Source: Larix sibirica
Lineage: Eukaryota > Streptophyta > Pinopsida > Pinales > Pinaceae
Length of the DNA: 12,201 nt
Assembly (NCBI GenBank): GCA_004151065.3
Contig: NWUY0300030397.1
Location: forward strand, 15,522-27,722
Direction of reading: 5' to 3'
In this document: in pieces, positions 1 to 8,114 of the stretch
Layout of the letters: every line of letters begins with the position of its first letter
How positions within the stretch are numbered: the first letter of the stretch is position 1
Made by a program: the position numbers and the translations under genes
The notes under the pieces: generated by a model
Told to the model about the DNA's origin: nothing
The model's database searches: none
What the model saw: only the letters and a program-made list of their open reading frames with translations

Positions 1-97
1 AGAGGCTACCACGCGTCCGTGAATTAATGCGATCACTCGACAAAATTACAATTACCGTCCATATCTCCATTAGTGTGATTAAATGCAAATCGCATGA

Positions 98-118
98 TGT
101 TGGAAATTAATTCCAACA
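98..118. repeat. LTR-terminus-like imperfect palindrome
   Basis: The 8-base arms TGTTGGAA and TTCCAACA are exact reverse complements separated by ATTAA. TGTTGG...CCAACA is a common terminal inverted repeat of plant copia LTRs, so this may be the start of an LTR that opens with a palindrome, or an LTR collapsed to its two ends. It lies just left of the copia RNase H remnant, at about the point where recognisable copia homology begins, so it may mark the truncation joint. The bases from 1 to 97 carry nothing I can identify. Confidence 0.4.
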
Positions 119-136
119 AAGAGTACTTTCAGATTT

Positions 137-400
137 GTGGCAAGAGCAAAATCAGCCAACAGAGAAATCTTCTGTGACAACAAATCAGCGATTGCGCTAT
201 CAAAGAATCATGTTTTCCACAAGAGGAGTAAGCATATTGATACGAGATACCACTTTATCAAAGAGCTCGTAAACAATAACCAAATTTGTCTTAAATTCTG
301 TAGATCCTATGTGCAGCAAGTTGATGTGTTCACTAAGCCATTGGCAAAAGAGATTTTTGAATATCATAGACGAAATATGGGTGTATGTAATTTTGCATAA
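137..400 (+). pseudogene. Ty1/copia polyprotein, C-terminal RNase H fragment
   Basis: This is the 3' end of a copia pol reading frame. RNase H degrades the RNA strand of the RNA-DNA hybrid during reverse transcription in the virus-like particle. The translation carries the family signatures IFCDNKSAIALSKN, then KRSKHIDTRYHFI, then a CRS...Q.DVFTKPLAKE block and the usual NMGVCNF-like end before a TAA at 398-400. No ATG opens the frame: it is open back to about position 98, but upstream of IFCDN the expected RNase H sequence is missing, so the fragment is 5'-truncated. Reverse transcriptase, integrase and gag are absent. The preserved part has no stop or frameshift, so this end has decayed less than the other elements in the window. 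The polypurine tract and 3' LTR follow immediately, which supports the call. Confidence 0.9.
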
Positions 401-420
401 GTTTGTATTATGGCGATACA

Positions 421-430
421 ATTAAGGGGG
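421..430 (+). other. Polypurine tract of the copia element
   Basis: The sequence ATTAAGGGGG lies 20 bases after the copia stop codon and 2 bases before a TGTTGG LTR start. This is the usual place and composition of the RNase H-resistant primer for plus-strand DNA synthesis. Confidence 0.75.
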
Positions 431-432
431 CG

Positions 433-780
433 TGTTGGTATTTAATTGTGATCGCCACGTCTTTTTTGTAAACTCAGCTGTCTTAAATGTTGTTTGATGA
501 AGGATCAATACCCATCTTAATTGCCAAGAGTAGCTGGCACATCGCGGACATAATTTTTTTTTGTGTGTTGTTTTGTAATCTCGGGGCATCTAGAATGTTC
601 TCTATCTTTCTGCTGAAGTTTCCTGACGGAATTTATTCTGGTCACTGTAAAAACACCCTTGATATATATGTTTTCAGATAATAAAATTGTTGTTGTTGTG
701 TGTATGTGATACTTCCTGTTGTTTTAAGTTCTGTCTGAGCGGTTACCTCCACGCTCTCTGCCTTCAATAATTGACCTCCA
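433..780 (+). repeat. 3' LTR of the copia element, right end uncertain
   Basis: The LTR starts with TGTTGGTATTTAATTG directly after the polypurine tract. It contains a TATA-like run at 661-670, followed closely by AATAAA at 680-685 and a TTG-rich stretch, in the order expected of U3, R and U5. I could not find the matching CCAACA terminus, so the right end near 780 is an estimate and the LTR may be truncated. No 5' LTR is present to compare with. Short ATG-initiated frames inside it look random. Confidence 0.65.
661..669 (+). promoter_or_regulatory. TATA-like box within the copia LTR
   Basis: GATATATAT lies about 230 bases into the LTR and just upstream of an AATAAA. That is typical of the short R region of plant copia LTRs. 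Activity cannot be judged from sequence. Confidence 0.4.
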
Positions 781-944
781 TTAAAACGTAAGTTATTTTT
801 TCAAAACCCTAGTTATACTTTTTGGTTATACCGAGGATGATGAATTTTATAAGAATAGTTGATGATATTAGTATTAAAGAATGCATACATATGACACAAT
901 AATGTTCGAAGGTGAACTTGAGATATTGGTTATGATCCTATGGT

Positions 945-1490
945 TTAAGAGAAGATCCTATTGGATTGTCAAAGTTTCTTAACCATGATAAGATGCATGC
1001 ACTTTTATATAAAGCATATGAACTAATATATTTAGATAGGCGGCATAATGCTATGAAGAATGATAAAGAAAGAACTAAGGGTTTATTTTTAGAGGAATTC
1101 CTCCTATTATAGGCTCATGGATATCTTCAAAAGGAAGAGGTTATTATTTCTATCAACCCTAGTGGTGAGAATAATTTCATCAATGTGTTAACTTGGCTAG
1201 AAGCTTGAAAGTCTCCACAAAGCATATGCAAAGGACATAGGTTGAGGGTAAAAATGTTCAAATTTCTAAAGATTTAAAGATTAATATGGATAAATATGTG
1301 TTGAATTTAGATTTGTATACTATAGATATGGATGATGTGGATTTTTTTTGGGATATCCTTGGATGGACTCTAATGGTACAATTAATATTAACGTGCAAAA
1401 GAATTTTATGAAGCTTTAATATAAGAAAAATCAAATCACATTGTAGGATATTTCTCTTACTAAACAAGAAGCGACCAAGGGGGATAATAA
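945..1490 (+). pseudogene. Ty3/gypsy gag-pol fragment with retropepsin
   Basis: Retropepsin is the aspartic protease that cuts the Gag-Pol polyprotein. From about 945 the frame reads GLREDPIGLSKFLNHDKMHA..., crosses one in-frame TAG near 1108, then reaches EEVIISINPSGENNFINV. This aligns with the protease active-site region, but the catalytic Asp position is Asn (AAC at 1155-1157). After a frameshift near 1187 it continues as NLARSLKVSTKHMQ and later LNLDLYTIDMDDVDF. The T8 run at 1342-1349 is one base short of keeping frame. Beyond it, LGYPWMDSNGTINI and QITL*DISLTKQEATKG give the C-terminal half of the protease, the LGYPWM being the psi-loop counterpart of the usual ILG motif. Stops fall at expected Trp and Gln codons. 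No reverse transcriptase follows, so the element is internally deleted or truncated. Confidence 0.75.
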
Positions 1491-2455
1491 ATGATTTCTT
1501 ATAGGAAAACTAATTCATGTACCTACTCACACATCAATTAAAAATACAAGGTTGAACTAGAAGAAGAGCCCATAAACAAACATGAAAAAAGTTTGAGGAA
1601 TGACATAAAAATGAAGATAAACTTATAAGGGGATATATAACTTAAAGGAACCACATGTTGAGGAGTCAAAGACCAATGAACGAATAGCTAAAGTTGTTGT
1701 ATATCACCACCCACACAACCTTGAGAAAAAATAGTCACCAATGCAAGGTTGTGAGAATCAACAAACCTTCTTGGGGCCACCATGACCAGAAAGGTACTTT
1801 GTATAAAGTTACATGAAGCACTCAAAGTAATACACAGTGATATCATCGTAGCATGGTGACAACTTGGAATGAAAAGGGAAATCAGGAGGAAAATTGAGGT
1901 GAAAAAGATAAATTTGGACCCATGTCGACATATCAATATCATGGATGGATGCTAATATTTGGTACTAACGGACTACATTGCTTGGTAGATCATGTTATAT
2001 GGCTTGCACCCATGTTTTGAGGAAAAACATGCAAATGGGGATAAAATGTATTGTAGCTAGGGGGAATAATATCGAGTCCCTAGGGAGCCACCCAATGGGG
2101 ATAATGAATGTGACATGGTCATAATCATTGAATAGGCCCATGAGGTTGTTAGAGTAAACAATATAATAATGAGTAGTTGGCATATAACCCTAGGAATACT
2201 TATATGAAAGTATAAATGGATATTAGTATCAATGGATTGAGATGTGTTGCATGTTGTTGTATTGTACCAAGCATGTATTGTGGATTAATTCCTTCCATAA
2301 GGAGTTTTTATGGTGTGCTACCTTACCTTAAGAGTTCTTCTCTACATTCTTGTGTTGTTTATGGTGTGATTGTAGATTATTATTTTTGAAGTTCACAGGT
2401 TCTACCTTGTTGTGATTCAATTTTAAGGGTTAAGGATCACTAGACTCGCATTCAT
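1491..2455. other. Decayed retroelement sequence, possibly LTR-derived
   Basis: There is no supportable gene here. The plus frame just after the protease keeps short readable runs such as KEPHVEESKTNERIAKVV near 1640-1700, which may be polyprotein linker. Both strands then fill with stops. From about 2190 to 2450 the text (a TATA-like ACTTATATGAAAGTATAAATGG, then GT-rich sequence) has the look of an LTR R/U5 region, but I found no TG...CA ends or partner copy. Minus-strand open frames at 1688-1942 and 1995-2183 show no recognisable motif. Confidence 0.3.
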
Positions 2456-2459
2456 GTGA

Positions 2460-3395
2460 CATTTGAAGAAATAGGTTTAAGTTATAAATTCAAATAATAA
2501 ACAATGAAAGGTGTCCAAAGTATCTGTATAGATTCAGTTTCCATAATCATTCTGGAAAACTTGCAAACATGGGCATTGTCTATGATAATTCACGCACAAG
2601 ATTTAAAAAATGCTTCTTCAATGAATTCAATGAAGAAATCACCCATATAATGTGCATCTTTTTATTTTCCATAAGTATGTACCACTTTCAAGAAGATTGA
2701 CCTCCATACTTTGAAGACACCATGAAATTGATGAGTGGATGGCGCATTGGCTCCATCCATCCATTTACCTAATTAGGGCCATAGGGATTTAATATATGCT
2801 TGGATTGTATCCACATTCTTCTTTTCCTTAGCCAACAATGTGGTTCTAAGATTCTTTGAACTAGGAGCCACATGCCAAATTTGAGCTAGTTCTAATAGAG
2901 CTCGACACATCTCAAAAAACAAAGAAGACCATTCAACATTAAATAAGAGGAATTTGATATAGAAAAATAACCCAATGGTAAGATTAACCTAATCGTGCGG
3001 CCCTTGTTGAAAGATATTGTCTAGAGGACTGCAATGAGGAGCTTGGTTGTTATTTGTTGGTTGGAATTCAACCCCAACTCCCAATTATTTTAGACGGTTT
3101 TCTCAAGAATGGAAGATGATATTCATCTTTGTGTAACCTACTTGTTTCTAGTTTTCCCAAGACAATAGAATCTTATCCAACCATACTTTTTATTGGCTCA
3201 AGATTCATCTATTGAAATTCTCCATTTTCGCTCTCTTTGAGGAAGAATAAATGGTACTTAACTCGGTAGTAGGTTATCTTGAATTCAATGGTAGGAAATA
3301 CATGTCCAAACACAATTTTCTTTCCCAATAAGATTTGCATAAAGACCTTGTGTTGGACCCTTCATTTTTGAAGACTTGGTCATTGAAGATATATA
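2460..3395 (-). pseudogene. hAT-type transposase (BED finger, DUF659), decayed
   Basis: hAT transposases cut and paste DNA transposons in the nucleus. Reading the minus strand from about 3395 downwards, a degenerate BED-finger region comes first: KENCVWTC, then after a frameshift EFKITYYRVKYHLFFLKES at 3285-3230. Then SPLDNIFQQGPHD and a segment ending FFEMCRALLELAQI lead into the DUF659 core at 2880-2478. There VAPSSKNLRTTLLAKEKKNV, KVWRSIFLKVV, FIEFIEEAFFKSCA, IIIDNAHVCKFSRMI and ILWTPFIVYYLNL follow the family order. The family norm WTPC.VH.LNL has lost its Cys and His (F and Y here). From about 3030 to 2460 one frame is kept, with five internal stops (near 2990, 2775, 2661, 2591 and 2482). 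The C-terminal hAT dimerisation domain is missing. Terminal inverted repeats and the 8-bp target duplication were not found. Confidence 0.8.
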
Positions 3396-3714
3396 GGCAG
3401 TCAATGCAGAAGGAATTACACAAAATGATGTGGTGGAAAAAAATATGGACATTAAATATGCCCAATAAGAGAAGTTGAGTTGTAACCATCATGATGCAGT
3501 CAAAACTAAACACCACAAGTTGTATAAAATACCATGAAGAGCCAAGCGATGGGGTTAAAGAGATTTTAGAGAAAGAGAAGGTTAGAATAGGAAACTAATG
3601 GACTGCGAGGTATCTAGGAGTTGAGTAATATGCTATGGCATATGCATCCCTGGAGATTGTAAATATTGAGGAACACTCTATTTTCCTGAGAAATTAATAA
3701 TAGGAAATGATATT
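3396..3714. other. No identifiable feature
   Basis: AT-rich sequence with stops in all frames lies between the hAT N-terminus and the LTR-like copy at 3715. It could be the hAT 5' non-coding part or older host sequence. I see no promoter, repeat or RNA gene. Confidence 0.3.
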
Positions 3715-3928
3715 TGTTGGTGTCCCCTTAAAAATTTTGTTGTGCATATGATGAATGTATATTATCTATTAGATTACATCTATTTATGCATGAATGTGTT
3801 GACTTGGTGGTCATAACCTACTTCAAGTCTTATGGCATTGTTTAACATCCTCCCATGGATTTGTTAATCTTGGAGGTTGTATTACTAACACGTCAACCTT
3901 TTGGTTTAATGGAGAACGTGTGCCAACA
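3715..3928 (+). repeat. LTR-like copy A, 214 bp
   Basis: It begins TGTTGGTGTCCCC and ends GTGTGCCAACA, so its ends form the TGTTGG...CCAACA inverted repeat expected of a copia-type or TRIM LTR. Two bases after its end lies TGGTATTAGATCC, close to the plant initiator-Met tRNA primer-binding site TGGTATCAGAGCC. Its last 132 bases resemble copy B at 4008-4143, at about 70-75% identity by eye. No target duplication is visible at its left edge. Confidence 0.5.
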
Positions 3929-3930
3929 AT

Positions 3931-3943
3931 TGGTATTAGATCC
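3931..3943 (+). other. Primer-binding-site-like sequence
   Basis: TGGTATTAGATCC differs from the common plant retrotransposon PBS TGGTATCAGAGCC (complement of the initiator-Met tRNA 3' end) at two positions, one of them C to T. It follows the CCAACA terminus of LTR copy A after AT, the normal spacing for a 5' LTR. Confidence 0.5.
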
Positions 3944-4007
3944 AAAAAGTTGCATTTGAGTCTACTCAATTGGTGCCAAGTACCTCAGTTGGTGTTGTGG
4001 AGGATAT

Positions 4008-4160
4008 TGTTGACTTGGTAGTCAGCACCTCCTTTGGGACTCATGACATGGTTTAATAACTTCTTGTGGATCCATTAACTTTGATTGTTGTATCATAAAC
4101 TAACAAGTTTGACTTTTTGTTTAACAATACGTGTGGTCCAACAACATGGTATATGGTATT
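4008..4160 (+). repeat. LTR-like copy B, 5'-truncated, with PBS-like tail
   Basis: The block from 4008 (TGTTGACTTGGTAGTC) to 4143 (CCAACA) matches 3797-3928 of copy A at an offset of about 211 bases. It is followed by ACA and then TGGTATATGGTATT, a weaker PBS-like match. A short GTTGGTGT at 3989-3996 could be the remains of its own LTR start, which would mean an internal deletion. The order is LTR, PBS, about 70 bases, LTR, PBS: a tandem arrangement instead of a normal full element. Confidence 0.45.
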
Positions 4161-4600
4161 ACTTATGTTTTATTAATGTTGCACAACTTAACAAAAGGTA
4201 AAATGAACTCTATAACTACATCCCCCTCCATCAACTAGTATTATCTCACACTAGTCTTGGCCGCAATTTGAGTGAGACATCATTTGCTTTGTTGAAGAAT
4301 GGAAATGCTAGTGCATATAGACTACAAACGACTTTTTTTAGCTCTTGCATAGAACACTAGTCTACAATTTGGTTCCAACAAATGGTTTTGTTTCCATGAT
4401 CTATTTCTGAAAAGGAAGTGCTATTTGAATGGACAAAGGAACCTATAAGTACGAGATCCAATATTGTTGTGAAAAGAGGTTCAAATATATTGTGCTACAA
4501 GAATACTGGTTGCAAAAATGGAATCTTGTAATGTGTAGGGCGTTTATATTGTATGATCGACCGTTATTAGATCAATATGAGGTTTTTTTGTTTTAGTTTC
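4161..4600. other. No identifiable gene; possible retroelement leader
   Basis: Stops occur in all frames every few dozen codons. A third CCAACA followed by TGG occurs at 4375-4385 but has no other LTR feature. The right part may be U3 sequence of the Ty3/gypsy element whose TATA-like box lies at 4609. Confidence 0.3.
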
Positions 4601-4608
4601 CTGTAATA

Positions 4609-4616
4609 TTATATAA
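4609..4616 (+). promoter_or_regulatory. TATA-like box, possible 5' LTR of gypsy element
   Basis: TTATATAA followed by GTGG lies about 310 bases upstream of the likely gag start at 4924. That position and context fit the U3/R boundary of an LTR. No LTR ends, PBS or partner LTR were identified, so the assignment rests on spacing and wording alone. Between here and 4924, an open frame at 4659-4841 (60 codons, Lys/Tyr/Arg-rich) shows no known domain and is probably leader sequence. Confidence 0.35.
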
Positions 4617-4923
4617 GTGGATAAAAATACTTACGTAACCTCATAAAATCAAGAACCAGTGCAAGAAAACTATTTAGAAGACTCCCTAAGATCTAGTTGC
4701 ATTAAAAAGATTGGATCAACAACTTACACAAGGTATAGAATTCTTGGTGGAAAATACTATAAAAAGATACATAGTGGAGTTTGCTATAGAAAATCACCAA
4801 TGTTTTTGGAAAGTAGAGGCCAATTTCGAGCAAAATTCTAATGGGAGGTTAATCTGAGAAATCCTATTTTGGGTCAAGGTTTGATTGGTGAAAGGAGGAT
4901 TTCTACCATTTGATCATACCCCA

Positions 4924-7300
4924 ATGGAGGATTAAGATGTTGCTCCATGGGGAGTGTCTAGGAATGATGTCAGTAAGTCATGTAAGGTGAAAGAATAATA
5001 CAATGATGAGGAAATATTTGAATACCAAGCAAGGTTTGAGAGATAATTAAGAAGGTCGAGCATTAGAAAACAATTGTAAAAGAAATAGATGAGAATGGAA
5101 ATAAAGAAGAGTGATAATTTGCGAAAGGAGATATGTGATGTAGGAAGTGAGGAGGAAAGGTTCAATGAGTTATGGAAACTGATGATACATGGAGAATTTT
5201 CCAAATCCTGGATGAGAGGGAGAGGTATAATGGTGGACTATAGCCTATATTGAGGAAGCTTGGGAGAGGAAGTATATATGAAGGTGGGACATAGAGGTAA
5301 TAGGTCCATTACGAGAAATGTTGGGATACATACCGACAATGTGGAGCTACTTCAAATTCATATGGAAGACCCATTAGAGATGCACGAGGATGAAGGAAAT
5401 CAAGATTCTAAACACCCCATTGTAGAAGAAGAAATGTTATAAAGTTGCTAAGCTATCCCAATGTCATTCACTCCCCCAGTGTCCATAAATCATAGAGTAC
5501 TCTCTTTTTTCTAGTTCAACTTTATACATACCTTGGTACAATCATTATCCTAGCAGTAGTAGTCAGTTTATTGGTGTAGTAGTAGGAGGAAGTAGTAATG
5601 GTTTCAGTGCTAGTACAATGTCAAGATCTCAGCATAGTAATAGTTGTTCAAACCCAAGTGTGGCTTGAAACATGATTTCACAACTTGGTCGTAGAGGATT
5701 CATTCTTGTAGGGAATCCAATGACTAGAATGGCCAAGATACATAGAGAATATTCTTTGTGGTACCCAAAATTTTGGGGTAAGGGAGCCAAAGAAGATGTG
5801 GAACAATATTGGTTCTTGTGTGAAGCTATTTAGAGATCAAGGGGAGTTATAAATTCCTCCAAGTTGAAAGTATTTCAGGATACATTGAGGGAATGAGCAC
5901 TATAGTGGTATATGATGTTTGTGTCTGACCATCCTCCCAATGGTCAACCCCTTCCCTTGATGGAGGTAAAGAAATTCTTCATTGAGGAGCATTAGATACC
6001 AAAGTCAAGATACACGGGACTGCAGAGCTAAAAGAAATTCAATAATACAAGGGAGATTTAGCTTGGGAATATTCTTATAGATTCATGGTTGTAATTAGTA
6101 AACTATATATTCTTATCCAGGATACGCATCACAAGGAATTTGGCATTCAAGGGTTTCTTCCATTAACTCGAGTCCCCCTATCCTAACAAACCATTGGCAC
6201 TCCTAGAAGTGCTTTGGAGCAAGTTATGAAGATTGCGGCTATGGCTAAGTATCCAGAAAGTACTATGGATTCTATGTGTATGGAAGGGACCGATTTATCA
6301 CAATTCCAAAACCAAATAGTTATTTTAAATGAAAAGATACAAGAGTTGACCATTCCTAATATAGGTCGAGAATTGGTATGGTGCACTAGATGCAAGACAT
6401 AAGGGAAGTATGTTTCTGAATGTCCAATACTAAGAGGGGTATCTTCTCTTAGTTCCCCGATAGGACTAGGCCTAGTAAGACACTCAAAAGTTGTGGTGAA
6501 AGTAGGTGTTCCTAACCATTTTGATGTGCCATTATAGTCTCATGCTTGCCCCAAACATGTTGAATTCTCAACTTAGTTAATAGTGTGATATATATAAGAC
6601 ATATGGGAACCCTCCTTGATAGTTCCCAAAATTGAAAAAGTATTCATTTTTTCCTAACAATGTCCATTGTGAATTTTGAGTTTCTACTACCCATAGTACA
6701 AATAAGTGCAGGTCCTTATATATTTTAGCTTATAGATTGGATCACTATGCATATCGCATGTATGATAATTCCCCACCTCAATGAAGGGGAGATGGAGGTT
6801 GGGGTCAAGGAGGTTACCAAGGAGGGTGAGCTAGAGGTCGAGGTGGAGCCATTCAGTGCTACAACTATAATGACATTGGACATGTTTCCAGAGTTTGTCC
6901 CTTGCAATGACGGCCCTAGTTCTGTTATTATTGAGTGAATACCCATGCCACCTAGGACTTCCCAAAACTAATTGCAAAATGAATATACCAAGTAAGGAAC
7001 TAGTTGACAATTTTGATCAATTCAAAGCCATGGGATGATAATAATATGGTTGGTTCGACCATTAATGCTATCATTCATGGAGTATCTTGGATGGGTGTTG
7101 ATCATAATTCCTTTGAGAGCCTAAATATTAAGAGAGATGATCCAAAGGAACCTCGGTATGATCCTGATTAACGAAGGGAATGTTTTGTAGGTGCCTGTGA
7201 GATATTCCAACATGTGGAATTCCTTCCTTCACCCACAGTTGAGAAACAAGGTATATCTTGAAATTCAAGTCCAGATGTACCCTTACTTGCAAAAATAAAT
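4924..7300 (+). pseudogene. Ty3/gypsy gag polyprotein, multi-knuckle type, decayed
   Basis: Gag forms the virus-like particle and binds the element's RNA. The frame can be followed from an ATG at 4924 (MED*DVAPWGVSRNDVSK) through a charged, probably coiled-coil N-terminal part to HRGNRSITRNVGIHT at about 5288-5335, stopping at 5440. A Ser-rich linker follows (about 5560-5610). The capsid-like block begins near 5681: ISQLGRRGF, KFWGKGAKEDVEQYWFLCEA, SKLKVFQDTL, PLPLMEVKKFFIEE. A one-base loss near 6024 shifts frame, then DTHHKEFGIQGFLPLTRV and EKIQELTIPNIGRELV follow. Five CCHC-type knuckles lie at 6382-6423, 6584-6625, 6668-6709, 6857-6898 and 6923-6961, the last four in one frame. A Gly/Arg-rich stretch (6770-6850) precedes the fourth. 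Stops sit at expected Trp, Arg and Gln codons. The remainder to 7300 reads as linker (GDDNNMVGSTIN-like) in shifting frames. Confidence 0.8.
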
Positions 7301-7499
7301 TGGAATATGAATCTCCAGGTACTTATAAGTAACTTATTAGTCCTTGGTTTTATATATTTGTTGATATTTTAGAAGGTGACGGCTAAACAAAGAAGTTGCA
7401 AAACAATATATGAACCTTTTCCATAATGCAAGAGGGGAAGACCTCATCTGAGCTAATATCCCTAATAGAAAGACTAATACAATAAGGTGAAGGAAGAAA

Positions 7500-7983
7500 T
7501 GGACTGGGAGGGAATTCATGCTACATGCTTAAGTAAATGGACATGATATCAAGGATTTCATGCTCGATCTTGCTAGGATCTAATGTTAATATCCTTCCTA
7601 ATAAATCTTGGGAGAATAAGGGATTCCCTCCATTGCTATATTCTCCTATTCATTTGTGCATGGCCAATAAATATAGGATCTTTCCGATAGAAAGGATGGA
7701 AAATGTGGAGGTTAATATAGCCAGAGTAAAGATATAAATTGACTCTGAAGTGATTGAGATAATGGATAAGACGCATCCCTATCTCTCATTATTGGGGATA
7801 AACTAGGATTTTTAAAATTATGTTATCATCAACTTAAATAATGAAACTATGAATTTTGAAGATGAAAGAATGAGAGTCACTTTGTCGTTAGACCTATATC
7901 AAGGACCCCAATATATAGAGTTGGTCAAGTATAATATGGAATATGATGTCCTAGATCATATGTACAACCTAATTGCAGGAAAG
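7500..7983 (+). pseudogene. Ty3/gypsy aspartic protease, decayed
   Basis: This is the retropepsin domain of the same element as the upstream gag. Reading starts as REFMLHA*VNGHDIKDFMLD, with the catalytic Asp codon GAT at 7566-7568. Directly after it four extra bases (GCTA, 7572-7575) push the following GSNVNILPNKSWENKGFPPL into another frame. The second frame runs on through YSPIHLCMANKYRIFPIERM and NVEVNIARVKI to a TAA at 7735-7737, then DSEVIEIMDKTHPYLSLLGI (the LLGI being the second-lobe motif), then MNFEDERMRVTLSLD and VLDHMYNLIAGK. The text stops abruptly at 7983. In related elements reverse transcriptase follows; here it is absent. Confidence 0.75.
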
Positions 7984-7984
7984 N
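7984..7984. other. Ambiguous base at element junction
   Basis: The only n in the window falls exactly where the gypsy polyprotein homology stops and unrelated sequence begins. It may be a base-calling failure or a trace of an assembly join. The 130 bases after it (to about 8115) are GC-richer and match nothing I recognise. Confidence 0.6.
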
Positions 7985-8114
7985 CCACCCCCCTTGGCTT
8001 CGCTAGGAGTAAGCCTAGACGGAGGAGTCGAGTTTCAGGTGACAGTACTTGACTCGAGACTTGCCCCCAAGGATGAACCAAAAGGATTAAATATTTATGC
8101 CACGCTAACCTAAT

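Noticed and set aside
200-421. Minus-strand open frame of 73 codons over the copia RNase H
   Set aside because: It overlaps a clearly homologous plus-strand frame and has no motif of its own.
487-681. 64-codon plus-strand open frame
   Set aside because: It lies wholly inside the LTR, is Phe/Ile/Leu-rich, and runs over the TATA and poly(A) signals. It is probably chance.
1688-1942. 84-codon minus-strand open frame
   Set aside because: It is Cys/Ser/Ile-rich low-information sequence. The plus strand over the same place shows remnants of polyprotein linker, so it is likely a shadow.
3274-3516. 80-codon minus-strand open frame taken as a gene by itself
   Set aside because: Only its last part coincides with the hAT N-terminal region, and the BED-finger text lies in a neighbouring frame. 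The Met start is not supported.
4375-4385. Third CCAACA followed by TGG, as another LTR/PBS edge
   Set aside because: There is no similarity to copies A and B upstream of it, and the TGG is not followed by a PBS-like sequence.
4932-5204. 90-codon minus-strand open frame, the longest minus-strand frame seen
   Set aside because: The plus strand reads as the gag N-terminal part in one continuous frame with stops at Gln-like codons. The minus frame is Ser/Leu/Phe-rich, as expected opposite a Lys/Glu-rich coiled-coil sequence.
5550-5600. GTAGTAG-rich run as a microsatellite
   Set aside because: It reads in frame as Ser-rich and Val/Gly linker of gag, is short and interrupted, and is better explained as degenerate coding sequence.
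6725-6946. 73-codon minus-strand frame and 63-codon plus frame over gag
   Set aside because: The frame that keeps the zinc-knuckle Cys and His residues is a different one, so both are shadows.
7337-7519. 60-codon minus-strand open frame
   Set aside because: It lies between gag and protease text of the plus-strand element and has no motif.
8030-8060. Short inverted repeat TCGAGT...ACTCGA after the junction
   Set aside because: Six-base arms are expected by chance and there is no supporting feature such as a T run.
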